Assembly: GCA_036374835.1 (NCBI GenBank)
Contig: DASUTB010000085.1
Location: 1 to 58,318, forward strand
Source: DASUTB01 sp036374835
GTDB taxonomy: Bacteria; Actinomycetota; Actinomycetes; Jiangellales; Jiangellaceae
Direction: 5' to 3'
Length of the DNA: 58,318 nucleotides
Every line of letters begins with the position of its first letter. The first letter of the stretch is position 1. The notes beneath the pieces were generated by a model. It did not search any database, was not told the DNA's origin, and saw only the letters and a list, made by a program, of their open reading frames with translations. Position numbers and translations under genes: made by a program. Positions 41,732 to 50,916 of the stretch are shown here, one piece after another.

Positions 41732-43562
41732 GTGGCACGGGCCGAGCGCGGACCGCGAAGGCCGATCCAGCGCGATCGCCGCGTGGGCGGCCGAGGTCGA
41801 GGCGCTGGAGTGGGGTTCACCGCCGCAGAAGGTATTTGACGGTGGTCCGTCGCCCGACGGCGGGTGGTTTCCAGGTGCAACACTCAACGTCGCCGCCAAC
41901 TGCCTCGACCGTCACCTGGCCGACCGAAGTGAGCAGGTCGCCGTCTACTGGGAAGGCGAGCCCGGCGACCGTCGCGCGCTCACCTACCGCGAGCTGCATG
42001 CCGAGGTCGTGACCTTCGCCGGCGTGCTGACCGGCCTAGGTGTCCGGCGCGGTGACCGGGTGGCGCTGTACAGCGGCATGGTTCCCGAGACGATCGTCGC
42101 GATGCTGGCCTGCGCCCGGATCGGGGCGGTCCACTGCGTCCTGTTCACCGCACTGCCGGCCGAGGCGCTGGCCGACCGGCTCGCCGACCTCGAGCCGAAG
42201 GTGCTCATCACGCAGGACGGCAGCTGGCGGCACGGCATGGTGCTGCCGCTCAAGGCTCGCGCGGACGAGGCGCTGGCCGCGACGGCCGGCGTACAGCACA
42301 CGATCGTCGTCCGGCGCACCGGCATCGACATCGCCTGGTACGAGGGCGACCGGTGGTATCACGAACTGCTGGGAACGACCGACTCGGCCGGTCCGGATCC
42401 GGCTGCGCAGCCGCACCCGGCCGACGACCCGCTGTTCGTGATCCACATGGCCAACCGGCGCGGTCGCCCGACCGGCATCGTCCACCGCTCCGGCGGCCTG
42501 CTGCTTTCGGCCACCACACTGCACCGCGCACTGACGACGGATGTGTCCGATGTGTTCTGGTGTGCGGTCGACATCGGCTGGATCGCCGGCCAGGCACACG
42601 GTGTGTACGGGGCACTCTCGGTGGGTGGGACGAGCGTCATGTTCGAAGGCACGCTCGACACGCCGACCCACGCCCGCGCCTGGCAGATCATCGAACGCTA
42701 CGGCGTCAATGCGCTCGCCACCACGCCGTCCATCCTCCGCACCCTCCGGCAGTGGCAGGACAGCCCACCATCGGTCGCCAAGCTCGACTCGCTCCGGCTC
42801 ATCGTGCACGCCGGCGAGCCGATCGACGACGACACACGTGTGTGGCTGCGGGACGCGGTCGGCCAGGGCCAGGTGGAGCTGCGGGACGGCTGGGGCCAGA
42901 CCGAGCTCGGTGCGATCGTCACGGTCGATCCACCACCGGACCCACCACTTCCGGACCCGGGGTTGGACGTGGTCTCCGACGACGGAACACCGGTCGGTGC
43001 CGGCCATACCGGCGAGCTTGTCCTCCGTCACCCCTGGCCGGCGCTCTTTCTCGGGCTGCAACAGGACCATCCGGAAGCCACCGAGCGCTATTGGCGCTAC
43101 CCGGATCTCTACGCGACCGGCGATCTCGCCCGCCGCGAGCCCGACGGCACGATCACGATCATGGATCGGATCGACCCGGTTGTGAACGTATCCGGACAAC
43201 TCGTCTCCGCGGGCGAGGTGCGAGATGTACTCGAGGAGCACCCGCACGTATCGGTGGCGGAGGTCGTCTCGCGCCCGGATCCGCGCAGCGGGCTCGCCGT
43301 CGTCGCATGTGTCGTGCTCGAGCCTTCCGGCAGCGACTCGTCCGCGACACAGATCGCCGCCGATCTGCGCGCTCACGTGCGCGAGACCATCGGCGGTCTC
43401 GGGCAACCGCAGGCCGTCGTGTTCTGCGAGGAGCTTCCGGAATCGCTCCCCCGGCGCGAACTGCGTCGCGCCCTGACTGCGCTGTGCAGCACCACTCTGC
43501 CCGGCGAAGTCATGTATGTGAGCCGCCACCAGATCCTCGCGGCCGTCGCGGCGAGCAGCTAG
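41724..43562 (+). CDS. Acetyl/propionyl-CoA synthetase homologue, probable pseudoenzyme
   Basis: A 612-residue protein with the full acetyl-CoA-synthetase fold ('WFPGATLNVAANCLDRHL' at 48-65, 'DGWGQTELGAI' near 390, 'YATGDLARREPDGTITIMDRIDPVVNVSG' near 470-495). Two essential motifs are broken. The phosphate loop TSGSTGKPKG is MANRRGRPTG (242-251), losing all Ser/Thr and the Lys. The C-terminal TRSGK block is SLPRRELRR (574-582), losing the catalytic Lys. The frame is intact and codon use is normal, so it is under selection. It is translated with the IclR regulator. It may bind an acyl-AMP or CoA ligand as a sensor (inference). Confidence 0.82.
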   Translation: MTRWHGPSADREGRSSAIAAWAAEVEALEWGSPPQKVFDGGPSPDGGWFPGATLNVAANCLDRHLADRSEQVAVYWEGEPGDRRALTYRELHAEVVTFAGVLTGLGVRRGDRVALYSGMVPETIVAMLACARIGAVHCVLFTALPAEALADRLADLEPKVLITQDGSWRHGMVLPLKARADEALAATAGVQHTIVVRRTGIDIAWYEGDRWYHELLGTTDSAGPDPAAQPHPADDPLFVIHMANRRGRPTGIVHRSGGLLLSATTLHRALTTDVSDVFWCAVDIGWIAGQAHGVYGALSVGGTSVMFEGTLDTPTHARAWQIIERYGVNALATTPSILRTLRQWQDSPPSVAKLDSLRLIVHAGEPIDDDTRVWLRDAVGQGQVELRDGWGQTELGAIVTVDPPPDPPLPDPGLDVVSDDGTPVGAGHTGELVLRHPWPALFLGLQQDHPEATERYWRYPDLYATGDLARREPDGTITIMDRIDPVVNVSGQLVSAGEVRDVLEEHPHVSVAEVVSRPDPRSGLAVVACVVLEPSGSDSSATQIAADLRAHVRETIGGLGQPQAVVFCEELPESLPRRELRRALTALCSTTLPGEVMYVSRHQILAAVAASS

Positions 43563-43574
43563 GTTCCGCCGTAT

Positions 43575-43997
43575 ATGCGTGACGCGACCGCCCGCGGGCT
43601 CTCCCGGCTCCACCGCGTCCTGTACCGGCTGACTCGCGGCGTTATCGGGCGGCGGCTGGTCCACAACGACATGCTGCTGCTCACGACCCGAGGAGCCCGG
43701 ACGGGACGCCCGCACACGGTCCCGCTGCTGTACCTGCGCGACGGCGCCACGCTCGTGGTGATCGCCTCCTGGGGCGGCCGTCCGAACCACCCGGACTGGT
43801 ACCTCAATCTGCAGACCCATCCGGAGGCGACCGTCCAGGTGCGGGCCGAGCGTTGGCAGGTGCGGGCTCGCACGGCCACACCGGAGGAGCGCGAGCATTG
43901 GTGGCCACGAGTGCTCGCGGCCTACAAGGGCTACCGCATCTACCAGTCGCACACCGACCGGGTGATCCCCGTGGTTCTACTTACTCCGCAGGAGTGA
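43575..43997 (+). CDS. F420-type nitroreductase family oxidoreductase (Ddn-like)
   Basis: A 140-residue Ddn-family protein with 'MLLLTTRGARTGRPHTVPLLYLRDGATLVVIASWGGRPNHPDWYLNLQTHPEATVQV'. It is closer to the true Ddn core than the one at 31984, having an N-terminal amphipathic helix ('LHRVLYRLTRGVIGRRLV') often used for membrane contact. It follows the CoA-synthetase homologue by 12 bases and is probably in the same transcript. Confidence 0.9.
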   Translation: MRDATARGLSRLHRVLYRLTRGVIGRRLVHNDMLLLTTRGARTGRPHTVPLLYLRDGATLVVIASWGGRPNHPDWYLNLQTHPEATVQVRAERWQVRARTATPEEREHWWPRVLAAYKGYRIYQSHTDRVIPVVLLTPQE

Positions 43998-44036
43998 GCC
44001 GGGAACCTGTCGGTGGCCACGACTAGGTTGAACCGT

Positions 44037-44843
44037 ATGGAGCCAGAGCGGTATGTCATCGACGCGAGCGTCCAGCGCGGCTATGTGGCAAGCCGCAACG
44101 CCCGGACGTTCCTGCCATTCCTGCTACCGCATCTGCACGCGGGCATGGACATCCTGGACGCCGGTTGCGGCGTCGGGGCGATCGCGCTCGACCTGGCCAA
44201 GACGGTGAGTCCGCGGCGCATCGTCGGAATCGACATCGACGCCGGCCAAGTTGCGGCCGCACGTGCGTCGGCCGACGAGCACGGCATCGGGTCGGCGGAG
44301 TTCGCCGTCGGTTCGGTTTATGAGCTGCCCTTCGCCGCCGGCAGTTTCGACGTCGTCTACGCCAACACCGTGTTGCTCTACCTGCGTGACCCGGTCCGCG
44401 CGTTGTCCGAGATGCGCCGGGTGCTACGCCCCGGCGGAATCGCCGCGGTCTCGGACGACGACATCTCGACAATCGTCTTCTCTCCCGAGATTCCCGGTAT
44501 GAGCCTTGGTCCGACGTTGTTCGCCAAGGCCGTGGAACACGAAGGCGGCAATACCACCTACTCCCGCCACCTGCGGACGCTGCTGCGCCAGGCCGGGTTC
44601 TCCCGCACGCAGGGCTACGCACTCACCCCCGAGACGTACGGCGAATCCGAGAGCACGCGATGGATGGCGGACTTCGCCATCGGCCTGTTCTCCGCACCGT
44701 CGATGGCCGAAACCATCGCCTCGCAGGGCTGGGCGTCTCCGGCTGAGCTGGACACGTTGCTCAGCGCGCTTCGCGAGTGGGGCGAGCGTCCCGACGCGTT
44801 CATGACCTGGCTCTACTGCGCCGCACTCGGTTGGGTCGACTGA
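44037..44843 (+). CDS. Class I SAM methyltransferase
   Basis: A 268-residue methyltransferase with motif I ILDAGCGVGAIALDL near residues 38-52, 'GIDIDAGQVAAARASA', 'PFAAGSFDVVYANTVLLYLRDP' and 'EMRRVLRPGGIAAVSDDD'. The C-terminal third (175-265) is an all-helical lid. ATG at 44037 is preferred; GTG at 44013 would add eight residues. The substrate is not predictable. Confidence 0.85.
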   Translation: MEPERYVIDASVQRGYVASRNARTFLPFLLPHLHAGMDILDAGCGVGAIALDLAKTVSPRRIVGIDIDAGQVAAARASADEHGIGSAEFAVGSVYELPFAAGSFDVVYANTVLLYLRDPVRALSEMRRVLRPGGIAAVSDDDISTIVFSPEIPGMSLGPTLFAKAVEHEGGNTTYSRHLRTLLRQAGFSRTQGYALTPETYGESESTRWMADFAIGLFSAPSMAETIASQGWASPAELDTLLSALREWGERPDAFMTWLYCAALGWVD

Positions 44844-44897
44844 CGATCAGGTGCCGTTGGTCCGGTACCGTTGCCGGGAAGACAGGAGGACCGGATC

Positions 44898-45773
44898 GTG
44901 GCAGCAACGTCGGCGGTCGTGCCCACGCCGGTGCGACAGCCGCACGGCCGCGCCAAGTCGCAACGGCTGCTGGTCACCTTGTTCGGAGACTACGCGCGGC
45001 ATCGGCCACCGATACCCTCGGCGGCTTTGGTCGAGATTCTCGAGGAGTTCGGCATCGCGCCGGCCAATGCCCGGGCCACGCTGAGCCGGCTCACTCAGCG
45101 GGGAATGCTCGTGCGCTCCAGAACCGGCCGGCGCACCTCGTACGCCCTCACCGGCAGCGCCGTCCGGCTCCTGGACCAAGGTGCCAAGCGGATATTCGGG
45201 CTCGGCGCAGAGAACGGGGAATGGCGAGGCACGTGGACTGTCGTGGTTTTCTCGGTGCCCAACGTCGACAACGAGGCACGGCACGTATTGCGCAGTCGGC
45301 TGCGCTGGCTCACCTTCTCGCCCCTCTATGACGCGGTCTGGATATCGCCGCACGACAGAAGCGAGGTCGTGGTGGAGCAGCTCGAGGAACTCGGTATCTC
45401 GGATGCGGTGGTGTTCCGGGCCACCGACCTGACCGACCTGCCGGGCGGTCGCGCACGGTTGGCGTCCGCATGGGATATCGACGCACTCGCTCGCGAGTAC
45501 GAGGGTTTTCTGGGCCGCTACCGTGATCTCGCCGACCGGGCCGTCCGCGGCGAGGTCGCGCCCGACGAGGCGCTGGTCCAGCGCACCGAGCTGGTCGACG
45601 ACTGGCGCAAGTTCGCAAGGGACGACCCGGATCTGCCGGCGCAGTTCATGCCGGACGACTTTCCCCGGGCACCGGCGCGCGAGCTGTTTCTGACGACCTA
45701 TCAAGCGCTGGCGCAGCCGGCGACGTCTCGCTTCGAGGCAGTGGTTCGAGCCCACGCCGAGCCGGCGGGCTGA
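44898..45773 (+). CDS. PaaX family transcriptional regulator
   Basis: A 291-residue PaaX-type repressor. The N-terminal winged helix (QRLLVTLFGDYARHRPPIPSAALVEILEEFGIAPANARATLSRLTQRGMLVRSR, about 21-75), a central Cas2-like fold (110-190) and the C-terminal domain ('LPAQFMPDDFPRAPARELFLTTYQALAQPA') are all present. GTG at 44898 follows AGGAGG at 44884-44889. PaaX proteins sense phenylacetyl-CoA in characterised cases. It is 7.2 kb from the PaaK-like gene, so a link is possible but no paa catabolic genes are seen. Confidence 0.88.
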   Translation: MAATSAVVPTPVRQPHGRAKSQRLLVTLFGDYARHRPPIPSAALVEILEEFGIAPANARATLSRLTQRGMLVRSRTGRRTSYALTGSAVRLLDQGAKRIFGLGAENGEWRGTWTVVVFSVPNVDNEARHVLRSRLRWLTFSPLYDAVWISPHDRSEVVVEQLEELGISDAVVFRATDLTDLPGGRARLASAWDIDALAREYEGFLGRYRDLADRAVRGEVAPDEALVQRTELVDDWRKFARDDPDLPAQFMPDDFPRAPARELFLTTYQALAQPATSRFEAVVRAHAEPAG

Positions 45774-45911
45774 CTCCGCCGCAACACACGCCCATCAGAG
45801 AAATACTCGCACTCAATCGATGACACTTGCGTGACGAGCGTGCTAGCTTTGCGTTTCAATTCGGCGGCATCGTTTCCGGGACGCTCTCCCACAACTGAAG
45901 GAGAGATCGCA

Positions 45912-48116
45912 ATGAAAGCTGGTCGACGAGTCGGCACCATGAGCCGACACCATCTACTGCGGCCACTGCTGGCGACCGCCACGACACTCCTACTGGCAGC
46001 AGGCCTCTCGGCCCCGGTGCTCGCGGCACCGGCCGATGGACTCGCACCCGGCGAGTCTTTCGACGTCGAGGTCACGTCCGGGCGGGCGGACACGGTCAGC
46101 GCTGGGGACGCCCTCGTGAGCATCGCCATCCCCGGCAACGTCCCGCCACACCTTGTGCGGGTCTTCGTCGACGGCAGCGATATCACCGACCGGTTCGAGC
46201 CCAGCGCCGACCGTCGCACGCTGCTGGGCCTGGTGGACGGGCTGGCCCTCGGCGACAACGAGCTCACCGTGCGCTTGAACGGTCGCGGGTGGGGAAGTCC
46301 CCGCCAGTCGTTGACGCTGACCAACCACCCCGTGGAAGGCCCGGTCTTCTCCGGCCCGCACATCCAGCTGTACTGCACGGCCGACGGGCCACCGTGGAAC
46401 CTTGGCGCAGTGGACGAGAACTGCCATGTCGACGAGCCCGAAGTGACCTACCAGTACCGCACGACAGAAGGTGGGTGGGCACACCTGCAGGACGGCCCGT
46501 TGCCCGACGACGTGGCGACCACCACGACCTCGACGGGAGAGACCGTCCCCTACGTGGTGCGGATCGAGCGCGGCACGATCAACCGCGCCGTCTACGAGAC
46601 GGCGATCCTGCACGAGCCGGGCACGCCCGTCCCCGACCCCTGGACGTCGACGCCCGGCTGGAACGGCCGCCTCGTCTATACCTTCGGCGGCGCCTGCGGC
46701 ATCGGCCACACTCAGGCCACCAGCACCGGCGGCGTGCTCAATGACACGTTGTTGAGCCGCGGCTACGGGGTCGCCAGCTCGACCTTCAACGTGTATGCGA
46801 ACAACTGCAACGACGTGACCTCGGCCGAGACCGCCATGATGGTCAAGGAACACTTCATCGAGACCTACGGCGTCCCGGACTTCACCATGGGGTGGGGTGC
46901 GTCCGCGGGGACCATGCAGCAGTTGCTCATCACCAACGCCTATCCCGGCATTCTCGACGGCGTACTCGGCCACATCGGCTACCCCGACGAGCGCTCGACG
47001 ACCGTGTCGGGCCACGAGTGCCGCTTCGTCATGGGCGCTATCGAGGCGAGCGAGGACGCAGGCGTCGAATGGACCGACGAGCAGGGCCACGCCGTCACCG
47101 GCTTCGCCCGCTACTCTCCACCGGGCACGCCCCCGTTCCCCTTCACGAACACGTGCACCGGCTACATGTTCTTCGACAGCGTCGATTGGCCGCAGTCGTG
47201 CCCTGGCCACATTCCGGCCGCCGATCGGTACCACCCGACGGACAACCCCGGTGGGATCCGGTGCGCGATGGCCGACTTCGTGTCAAACGTGTACGGCACC
47301 GATCCGGACACCGGGTTCGGCCGACCCATCATCCCCGACACGGTCGGCGTCCAGTACGGCCTGCGGGCCCTCCAGGACGGCGTGATCAGCCCTGACCAGT
47401 TCGTCGACCTCAACGAGCGGATCGGCGGGATCGATGTCGAGGGCAACCTGACCACCGAGCGGTCGCGGATGGGCGACGAGGCGCTCGAGGTCGGGTACGC
47501 CACCGGCCGGATCAACCAGTTCGACGGTGGGCTGAGCTGGACCCCGATCATCGAGACCCGGCAGTACACCGACCTGTTCGCCGACTTCCACGACCGGAAC
47601 CGCAGCTGGTCCATGCGCGAGCGGCTGCTCGACGCGAATGGTCATGCCGAGAACCACATCAGCTGGGTGGCAAACCCAGGTCCGGCTACCCAGGCCCTGC
47701 AGGAGGAGGCACTCGCGACCATGGATGCCTGGCTGACCGCGAGGCAGCGGCTCGCCGCCAAGTGGCCACGCCTCGACCCCGAAACCCTCACCCTCAAGTC
47801 ACGACCAGACGGCATCGCCGACGGGTGCGTCACGCCCGATGGTGAGCGGATCGACGAGCCGTTGTCGCTGGATCCGGACACCCAGTGCAACGAGTTGTTC
47901 CCGTACCACGCCAACCCGCGGATACAGGCGGGCGGCCCCACGTCGAACGTGGTGATCGCCTGCTCGCTCACCGACCTCGATCGCGACAGCTACGACGTCA
48001 CGTTCACCGACGAGCAGTGGAGCCGGTTGCAGGACGTCTTCCCGGACGGTGTCTGCGACTGGACCCAGCCGGGTCGTGGCCAGGTGCCGCTCGCCGATAC
48101 CTGGATACGCTTTTAG
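45912..48116 (+). CDS. Secreted DUF6351 family hydrolase
   Basis: A 734-residue exported enzyme. The Sec leader (residues 1-38) ends at VLAAP. An all-beta N-terminal domain (40-135) leads into a large alpha/beta-hydrolase-type domain with nucleophile elbow GWGASAG (Ser331) and many paired cysteines, as in tannase-like and DUF6351 proteins. AAGGAGAG precedes the ATG by six bases. The substrate is not known; ester cleavage outside the cell is likely. The gene stands alone between the PaaX and DUF2993 genes. Confidence 0.88.
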   Translation: MKAGRRVGTMSRHHLLRPLLATATTLLLAAGLSAPVLAAPADGLAPGESFDVEVTSGRADTVSAGDALVSIAIPGNVPPHLVRVFVDGSDITDRFEPSADRRTLLGLVDGLALGDNELTVRLNGRGWGSPRQSLTLTNHPVEGPVFSGPHIQLYCTADGPPWNLGAVDENCHVDEPEVTYQYRTTEGGWAHLQDGPLPDDVATTTTSTGETVPYVVRIERGTINRAVYETAILHEPGTPVPDPWTSTPGWNGRLVYTFGGACGIGHTQATSTGGVLNDTLLSRGYGVASSTFNVYANNCNDVTSAETAMMVKEHFIETYGVPDFTMGWGASAGTMQQLLITNAYPGILDGVLGHIGYPDERSTTVSGHECRFVMGAIEASEDAGVEWTDEQGHAVTGFARYSPPGTPPFPFTNTCTGYMFFDSVDWPQSCPGHIPAADRYHPTDNPGGIRCAMADFVSNVYGTDPDTGFGRPIIPDTVGVQYGLRALQDGVISPDQFVDLNERIGGIDVEGNLTTERSRMGDEALEVGYATGRINQFDGGLSWTPIIETRQYTDLFADFHDRNRSWSMRERLLDANGHAENHISWVANPGPATQALQEEALATMDAWLTARQRLAAKWPRLDPETLTLKSRPDGIADGCVTPDGERIDEPLSLDPDTQCNELFPYHANPRIQAGGPTSNVVIACSLTDLDRDSYDVTFTDEQWSRLQDVFPDGVCDWTQPGRGQVPLADTWIRF

Positions 48117-48118
48117 AT

Positions 48119-48832
48119 TCAGCGGGAGAGCGGAACATCGACCGCACTGAACGACACTTCGAGACCCGCCGATATTGGCCGTACGGACTCCACCACGAGT
48201 CCGTACGGCAAGTCGGGCAGCTGGAAGTTGAACGAGAGCTGCTGGACGAATCGCTCCACTTCAGACGCGGAGCCCGGTGGCAGTTCCTCCGCGGTGAGCT
48301 CGGTTACCCGAATCGCGATCGTGTTGTCCGCGGCGCGAATCGTCGCGGTGCCGGTCAGCGTCACCTCGACGCCGAGCAGCTCCACCGGCAACCGCACCGC
48401 GACGCCCCCGTCGGCGGCGGACAGCTCCAAGCCGTCGACACCGGCTTGTGCCGCGAGCGTTCCGTAGCCGACAACGGCCGTGCCGTCGACCCGGTCGGCA
48501 TGGATCTGGCCCGAGTCTTCGACGAGGGCCGACACCGGAGCGCTCACGCCGGTCGCGATCAGCCGCAACTCCGGCAGCCGCACGCCGGTAGACCCGACGT
48601 CGCGTAGCCGTAACGTCACTTCCCGATACTCCCCGGACACGACCTGGGTCAGGAACGGAACGCCGGCCACGTCGGCTCGCGAATCGGCAGCCGACACGTT
48701 GTAGTTGGCCAACTCCTCATCGACGCGGGCCGCGACCGCCTCGCCGGCAGCCCACGCGGCCACCCGGTCGGCGGCAACCAGCATTACCGCCAGCACGACG
48801 AGCACAAGGACAGTTCGCCGAAGGCTCCGCAC
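48119..48832 (-). CDS. DUF2993 (LmeA-like) exported lipid-binding protein
   Basis: A 237-residue protein with one N-terminal helix (about 6-28) and a beta-rich DUF2993 domain: 'ADVAGVPFLTQVVSGEYREVTLRLRDV' near 53-80 and 'YGLVVESVRPISAGLEVSFSAVDVPL' at the C terminus. Family members such as LmeA act in cell-envelope glycolipid metabolism and bind phosphoinositides. It converges on the DUF6351 gene with two bases between. Confidence 0.85.
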   Translation of the reverse strand: MRSLRRTVLVLVVLAVMLVAADRVAAWAAGEAVAARVDEELANYNVSAADSRADVAGVPFLTQVVSGEYREVTLRLRDVGSTGVRLPELRLIATGVSAPVSALVEDSGQIHADRVDGTAVVGYGTLAAQAGVDGLELSAADGGVAVRLPVELLGVEVTLTGTATIRAADNTIAIRVTELTAEELPPGSASEVERFVQQLSFNFQLPDLPYGLVVESVRPISAGLEVSFSAVDVPLSR

Positions 48833-48909
48833 GACCTCGCAGCTCCTCGATAGGTGGCAGCCGGATCATCGTAGTCCATCGCTTCGGTCGGACGTCTTAC
48901 CGTGCCGGG

Positions 48910-48937
48910 TTGACGCATTCCTATATGGGAATATGAT
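48910..48937 (+). promoter_or_regulatory. Leaderless promoter with built-in operator for arsR-AHSA1-DHFR operon
   Basis: TTGACG (48910-48915), 16-base spacer, TATGAT (48932-48937), then only six bases to the ATG at 48944, so transcription should begin at or beside the start codon. Inside the spacer, ATTCC (48917-48921) and GGAAT (48928-48932) form a perfect palindrome that a repressor would need to cover. No Shine-Dalgarno is present. Confidence 0.7.
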
Positions 48938-48943
48938 AACTGC

Positions 48944-49291
48944 ATGGCACGAGCCACGACCACGTCGGATGCGTTCAATGCAATCGCGGAGCCGCAGCGT
49001 CGCCAGATCTTGGATCTGCTGAAGCAGGGTGAACGTCCCGTCCACGATCTCGCCCGTGAACTGGGGATCGCCCAGCCAAGTGCCTCCAAGCACCTGCGGG
49101 TCCTGCGTGAGGTTCGGCTGGTGCGGGTCCGGGAAGTCGGGAAGCGGCGGTACTACGGCCTCGATGCACGCGGCCTGCGCCCGATCCATCAGTGGGTCGG
49201 CGGGTTCGAGGAGTTCTGGAACGAGACCTTCGACCGGCTGGATACCTATGTGCAACATCTCAAGTCCGACGCAAACGAAGGAGCACAGTGA
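48944..49291 (+). CDS. ArsR (SdpR-type) autorepressor
   Basis: A 115-residue winged-helix protein ('DAFNAIAEPQRRQILDLLKQGERPVHDLARELGIAQPSASKHLRVLREVRLVRVREVGKRRYYGL'). It has no metal-binding cysteines, like the SdpR group that works with AHSA1-type proteins. The mRNA is predicted leaderless. The next gene starts one base into its stop. Confidence 0.9.
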   Translation: MARATTTSDAFNAIAEPQRRQILDLLKQGERPVHDLARELGIAQPSASKHLRVLREVRLVRVREVGKRRYYGLDARGLRPIHQWVGGFEEFWNETFDRLDTYVQHLKSDANEGAQ

Positions 49292-49776
49292 TGGCAGACG
49301 AGCGACAGCCCGCCGACCCGAGCCGCGAAATCGTGATCTCCCGGCTCATCGAGGCACCTCGCGAACTGGTGTTCCACGCGTTCACCGAGGTACGGCACCT
49401 CGCGCAGTGGTGGGGACCGACCGGGTTCACCACCACGACTCGCGCGTTCGAGTTCCACGAGGGCGGCAGTTGGGACTTCGTCATGCACGGCCCGGACGGG
49501 ACAGACTATCCGAACTGGATCACCTGGCAGCAGATCGTGCGCCCGGAGCGCATCGCCCTGCTGCACGGCGAGTCGGCGGACGACCCGGACGCCTTCGAGT
49601 CGATCCTGACATTCGAGGACCACGGCGAATCAACCCGGATCGTCATGCGCACGGTATTCCCCACGGCCGAGCTTCGTGATCAAGCGGTCGAGGAGTTCCA
49701 CGCCGTTGAGGGCGGCCGGCAGACCCTGGCCCGGCTGGCCGTGTTCGTTTCTAGCATCGAGGAGGTGCGGCACTGA
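49291..49776 (+). CDS. AHSA1/SRPBCC domain protein
   Basis: A 161-residue protein with 'REIVISRLIEAPRELVFHAFTEVRHLAQWWGPTGFTTTTRAFEFHEGGSWDFVMHGPDGTDYPN' at the front, the standard AHSA1-type ligand domain, and a terminal helix. GAAGGAG precedes the ATG. It is coupled to the ArsR gene upstream and the DHFR-like gene downstream with one-base overlaps. Confidence 0.9.
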   Translation: MADERQPADPSREIVISRLIEAPRELVFHAFTEVRHLAQWWGPTGFTTTTRAFEFHEGGSWDFVMHGPDGTDYPNWITWQQIVRPERIALLHGESADDPDAFESILTFEDHGESTRIVMRTVFPTAELRDQAVEEFHAVEGGRQTLARLAVFVSSIEEVRH

Positions 49777-50447
49777 TGACCGGCACCGTTTTCTTCAGTG
49801 TGACCATGTCGCTGGACGGGTACATGGCGCCGGTGAGCAGCCAGGCCGACATCGAGGCGCTGCGCCGAGGGGAGTTCACCCCCGGCATCCGGCGATGGAT
49901 GGAACAGTGGTCCGAGCTTCAGCAGTGGGTGTTCGGCCAGCGCTTCTTCCGCGAGAACCTGCACCTCGGTGAGGGCGGCGAGCAAGGCCGCGACAACGCC
50001 ATCCTGGAGGGGACCTTCAACCGCACCGGGGCGAGCGTCATGGGCAAGCGTATGTTCGACGCCGGTGAGGCCATGTGGCCGGAGGAGGCGCCGTTCCACA
50101 CCCCGGTCTACGTCGTCACCCACGAGGTTCGCGAGCCATGGGAGCGGCCCGGTGGTACGACCTTCCACTTCGTCAACGACGGCATCGAAAGCGCCCTCAA
50201 ACAGGCTCGCGACAGTGCGGGTGAGCGGGACATCCGCATCGCCGGCGGCGGCGAGACGATCCTGCAGTATCTCAATGCCGGCCTCGTCGACGAGTTCACC
50301 GTCACACTGGCGCCCGTGTTCTTCGGCTCGGGAGTCCGCCTGTTCGAGGGTATCGATGCCCGGCGGATCGCGGTGGAACCCATCGGCACGGAGCCGTCAG
50401 CACGCGTGACGCACTTGACCTACGCCGTTCACCAACGGCAGCCCTGA
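49776..50447 (+). CDS. Dihydrofolate reductase-like (RibD C-terminal) family protein
   Basis: A 223-residue protein of the RibD C-terminal/YyaP type: 'VFFSVTMSLDGYMAP' at the start, 'GASVMGKRMFDAGEAMWPEEAPFHTPVYVVTH' in the middle, and 'IRIAGGGETILQYLNAGLVDEFTVTLAPVFFGSGVRLFEG' at the NADPH site. It probably reduces an unknown substrate with NADPH. It is the last gene of the leaderless ArsR operon. Confidence 0.9.
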   Translation: MTGTVFFSVTMSLDGYMAPVSSQADIEALRRGEFTPGIRRWMEQWSELQQWVFGQRFFRENLHLGEGGEQGRDNAILEGTFNRTGASVMGKRMFDAGEAMWPEEAPFHTPVYVVTHEVREPWERPGGTTFHFVNDGIESALKQARDSAGERDIRIAGGGETILQYLNAGLVDEFTVTLAPVFFGSGVRLFEGIDARRIAVEPIGTEPSARVTHLTYAVHQRQP

Positions 50448-50457
50448 ACTGAGGCCG

Positions 50458-50916
50458 TCACTGGCTCTCGGTGAGCGCTGCCAGCCGGTCGAGCGAGGCC
50501 CGGAGCATCTCGGGCGTAGTCGCCCGGGCCCTGCCGAACCGGCCCTCGTCGGTCAGTTCGGTCCAGTCGTAGATGTGAGTGACGCGCGTACGTGACGAAT
50601 CGATCGGCTCGAGCTCCCACCGCCACTCGTGCCCGAGCGGCGCACCGCCCGGCTCGGCCGGCCGCCACGCGATCCGCCGACCTTCCTCGAAGTCGACGAC
50701 ATGGTTCTCCCGGACATTGCCGCTCGTGGTCGTCATGGCGAAGACGTCGCCGACGTGATGGACGCGCTGCCCTGGAGGCGCCTCGGACAGGTTGTCATTG
50801 CCGTCCCAGCGGGGCTGCTGCGCCGGGTCGGCGATGAGATCGAAGATCTGCCCGGCGCCCGCCGCGATCTCCCGGCTTGCTCGGACGACACGCGTCGCCT
50901 CGTCGCTACTGGCCAT
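50458..50916 (-). CDS. SRPBCC family protein
   Basis: A 152-residue START-like protein: 'ATRVVRASREIAAGAGQIFDLIADPAQQPRWDGNDNL' at the N terminus and 'EPIDSSRTRVTHIYDWTELTDE' near 105-128. Its ATG is only 16 bases from the gluconokinase ATG on the other strand, so both mRNAs must be leaderless or their promoters lie inside the other gene. Confidence 0.85.
   Translation of the reverse strand: MASSDEATRVVRASREIAAGAGQIFDLIADPAQQPRWDGNDNLSEAPPGQRVHHVGDVFAMTTTSGNVRENHVVDFEEGRRIAWRPAEPGGAPLGHEWRWELEPIDSSRTRVTHIYDWTELTDEGRFGRARATTPEMLRASLDRLAALTESQ

Noticed and set aside
42036..43952. 638-codon minus-strand frame opposite the CoA-synthetase homologue.
   Set aside because: No recognisable domain; it reads through two plus-strand genes and their gap.
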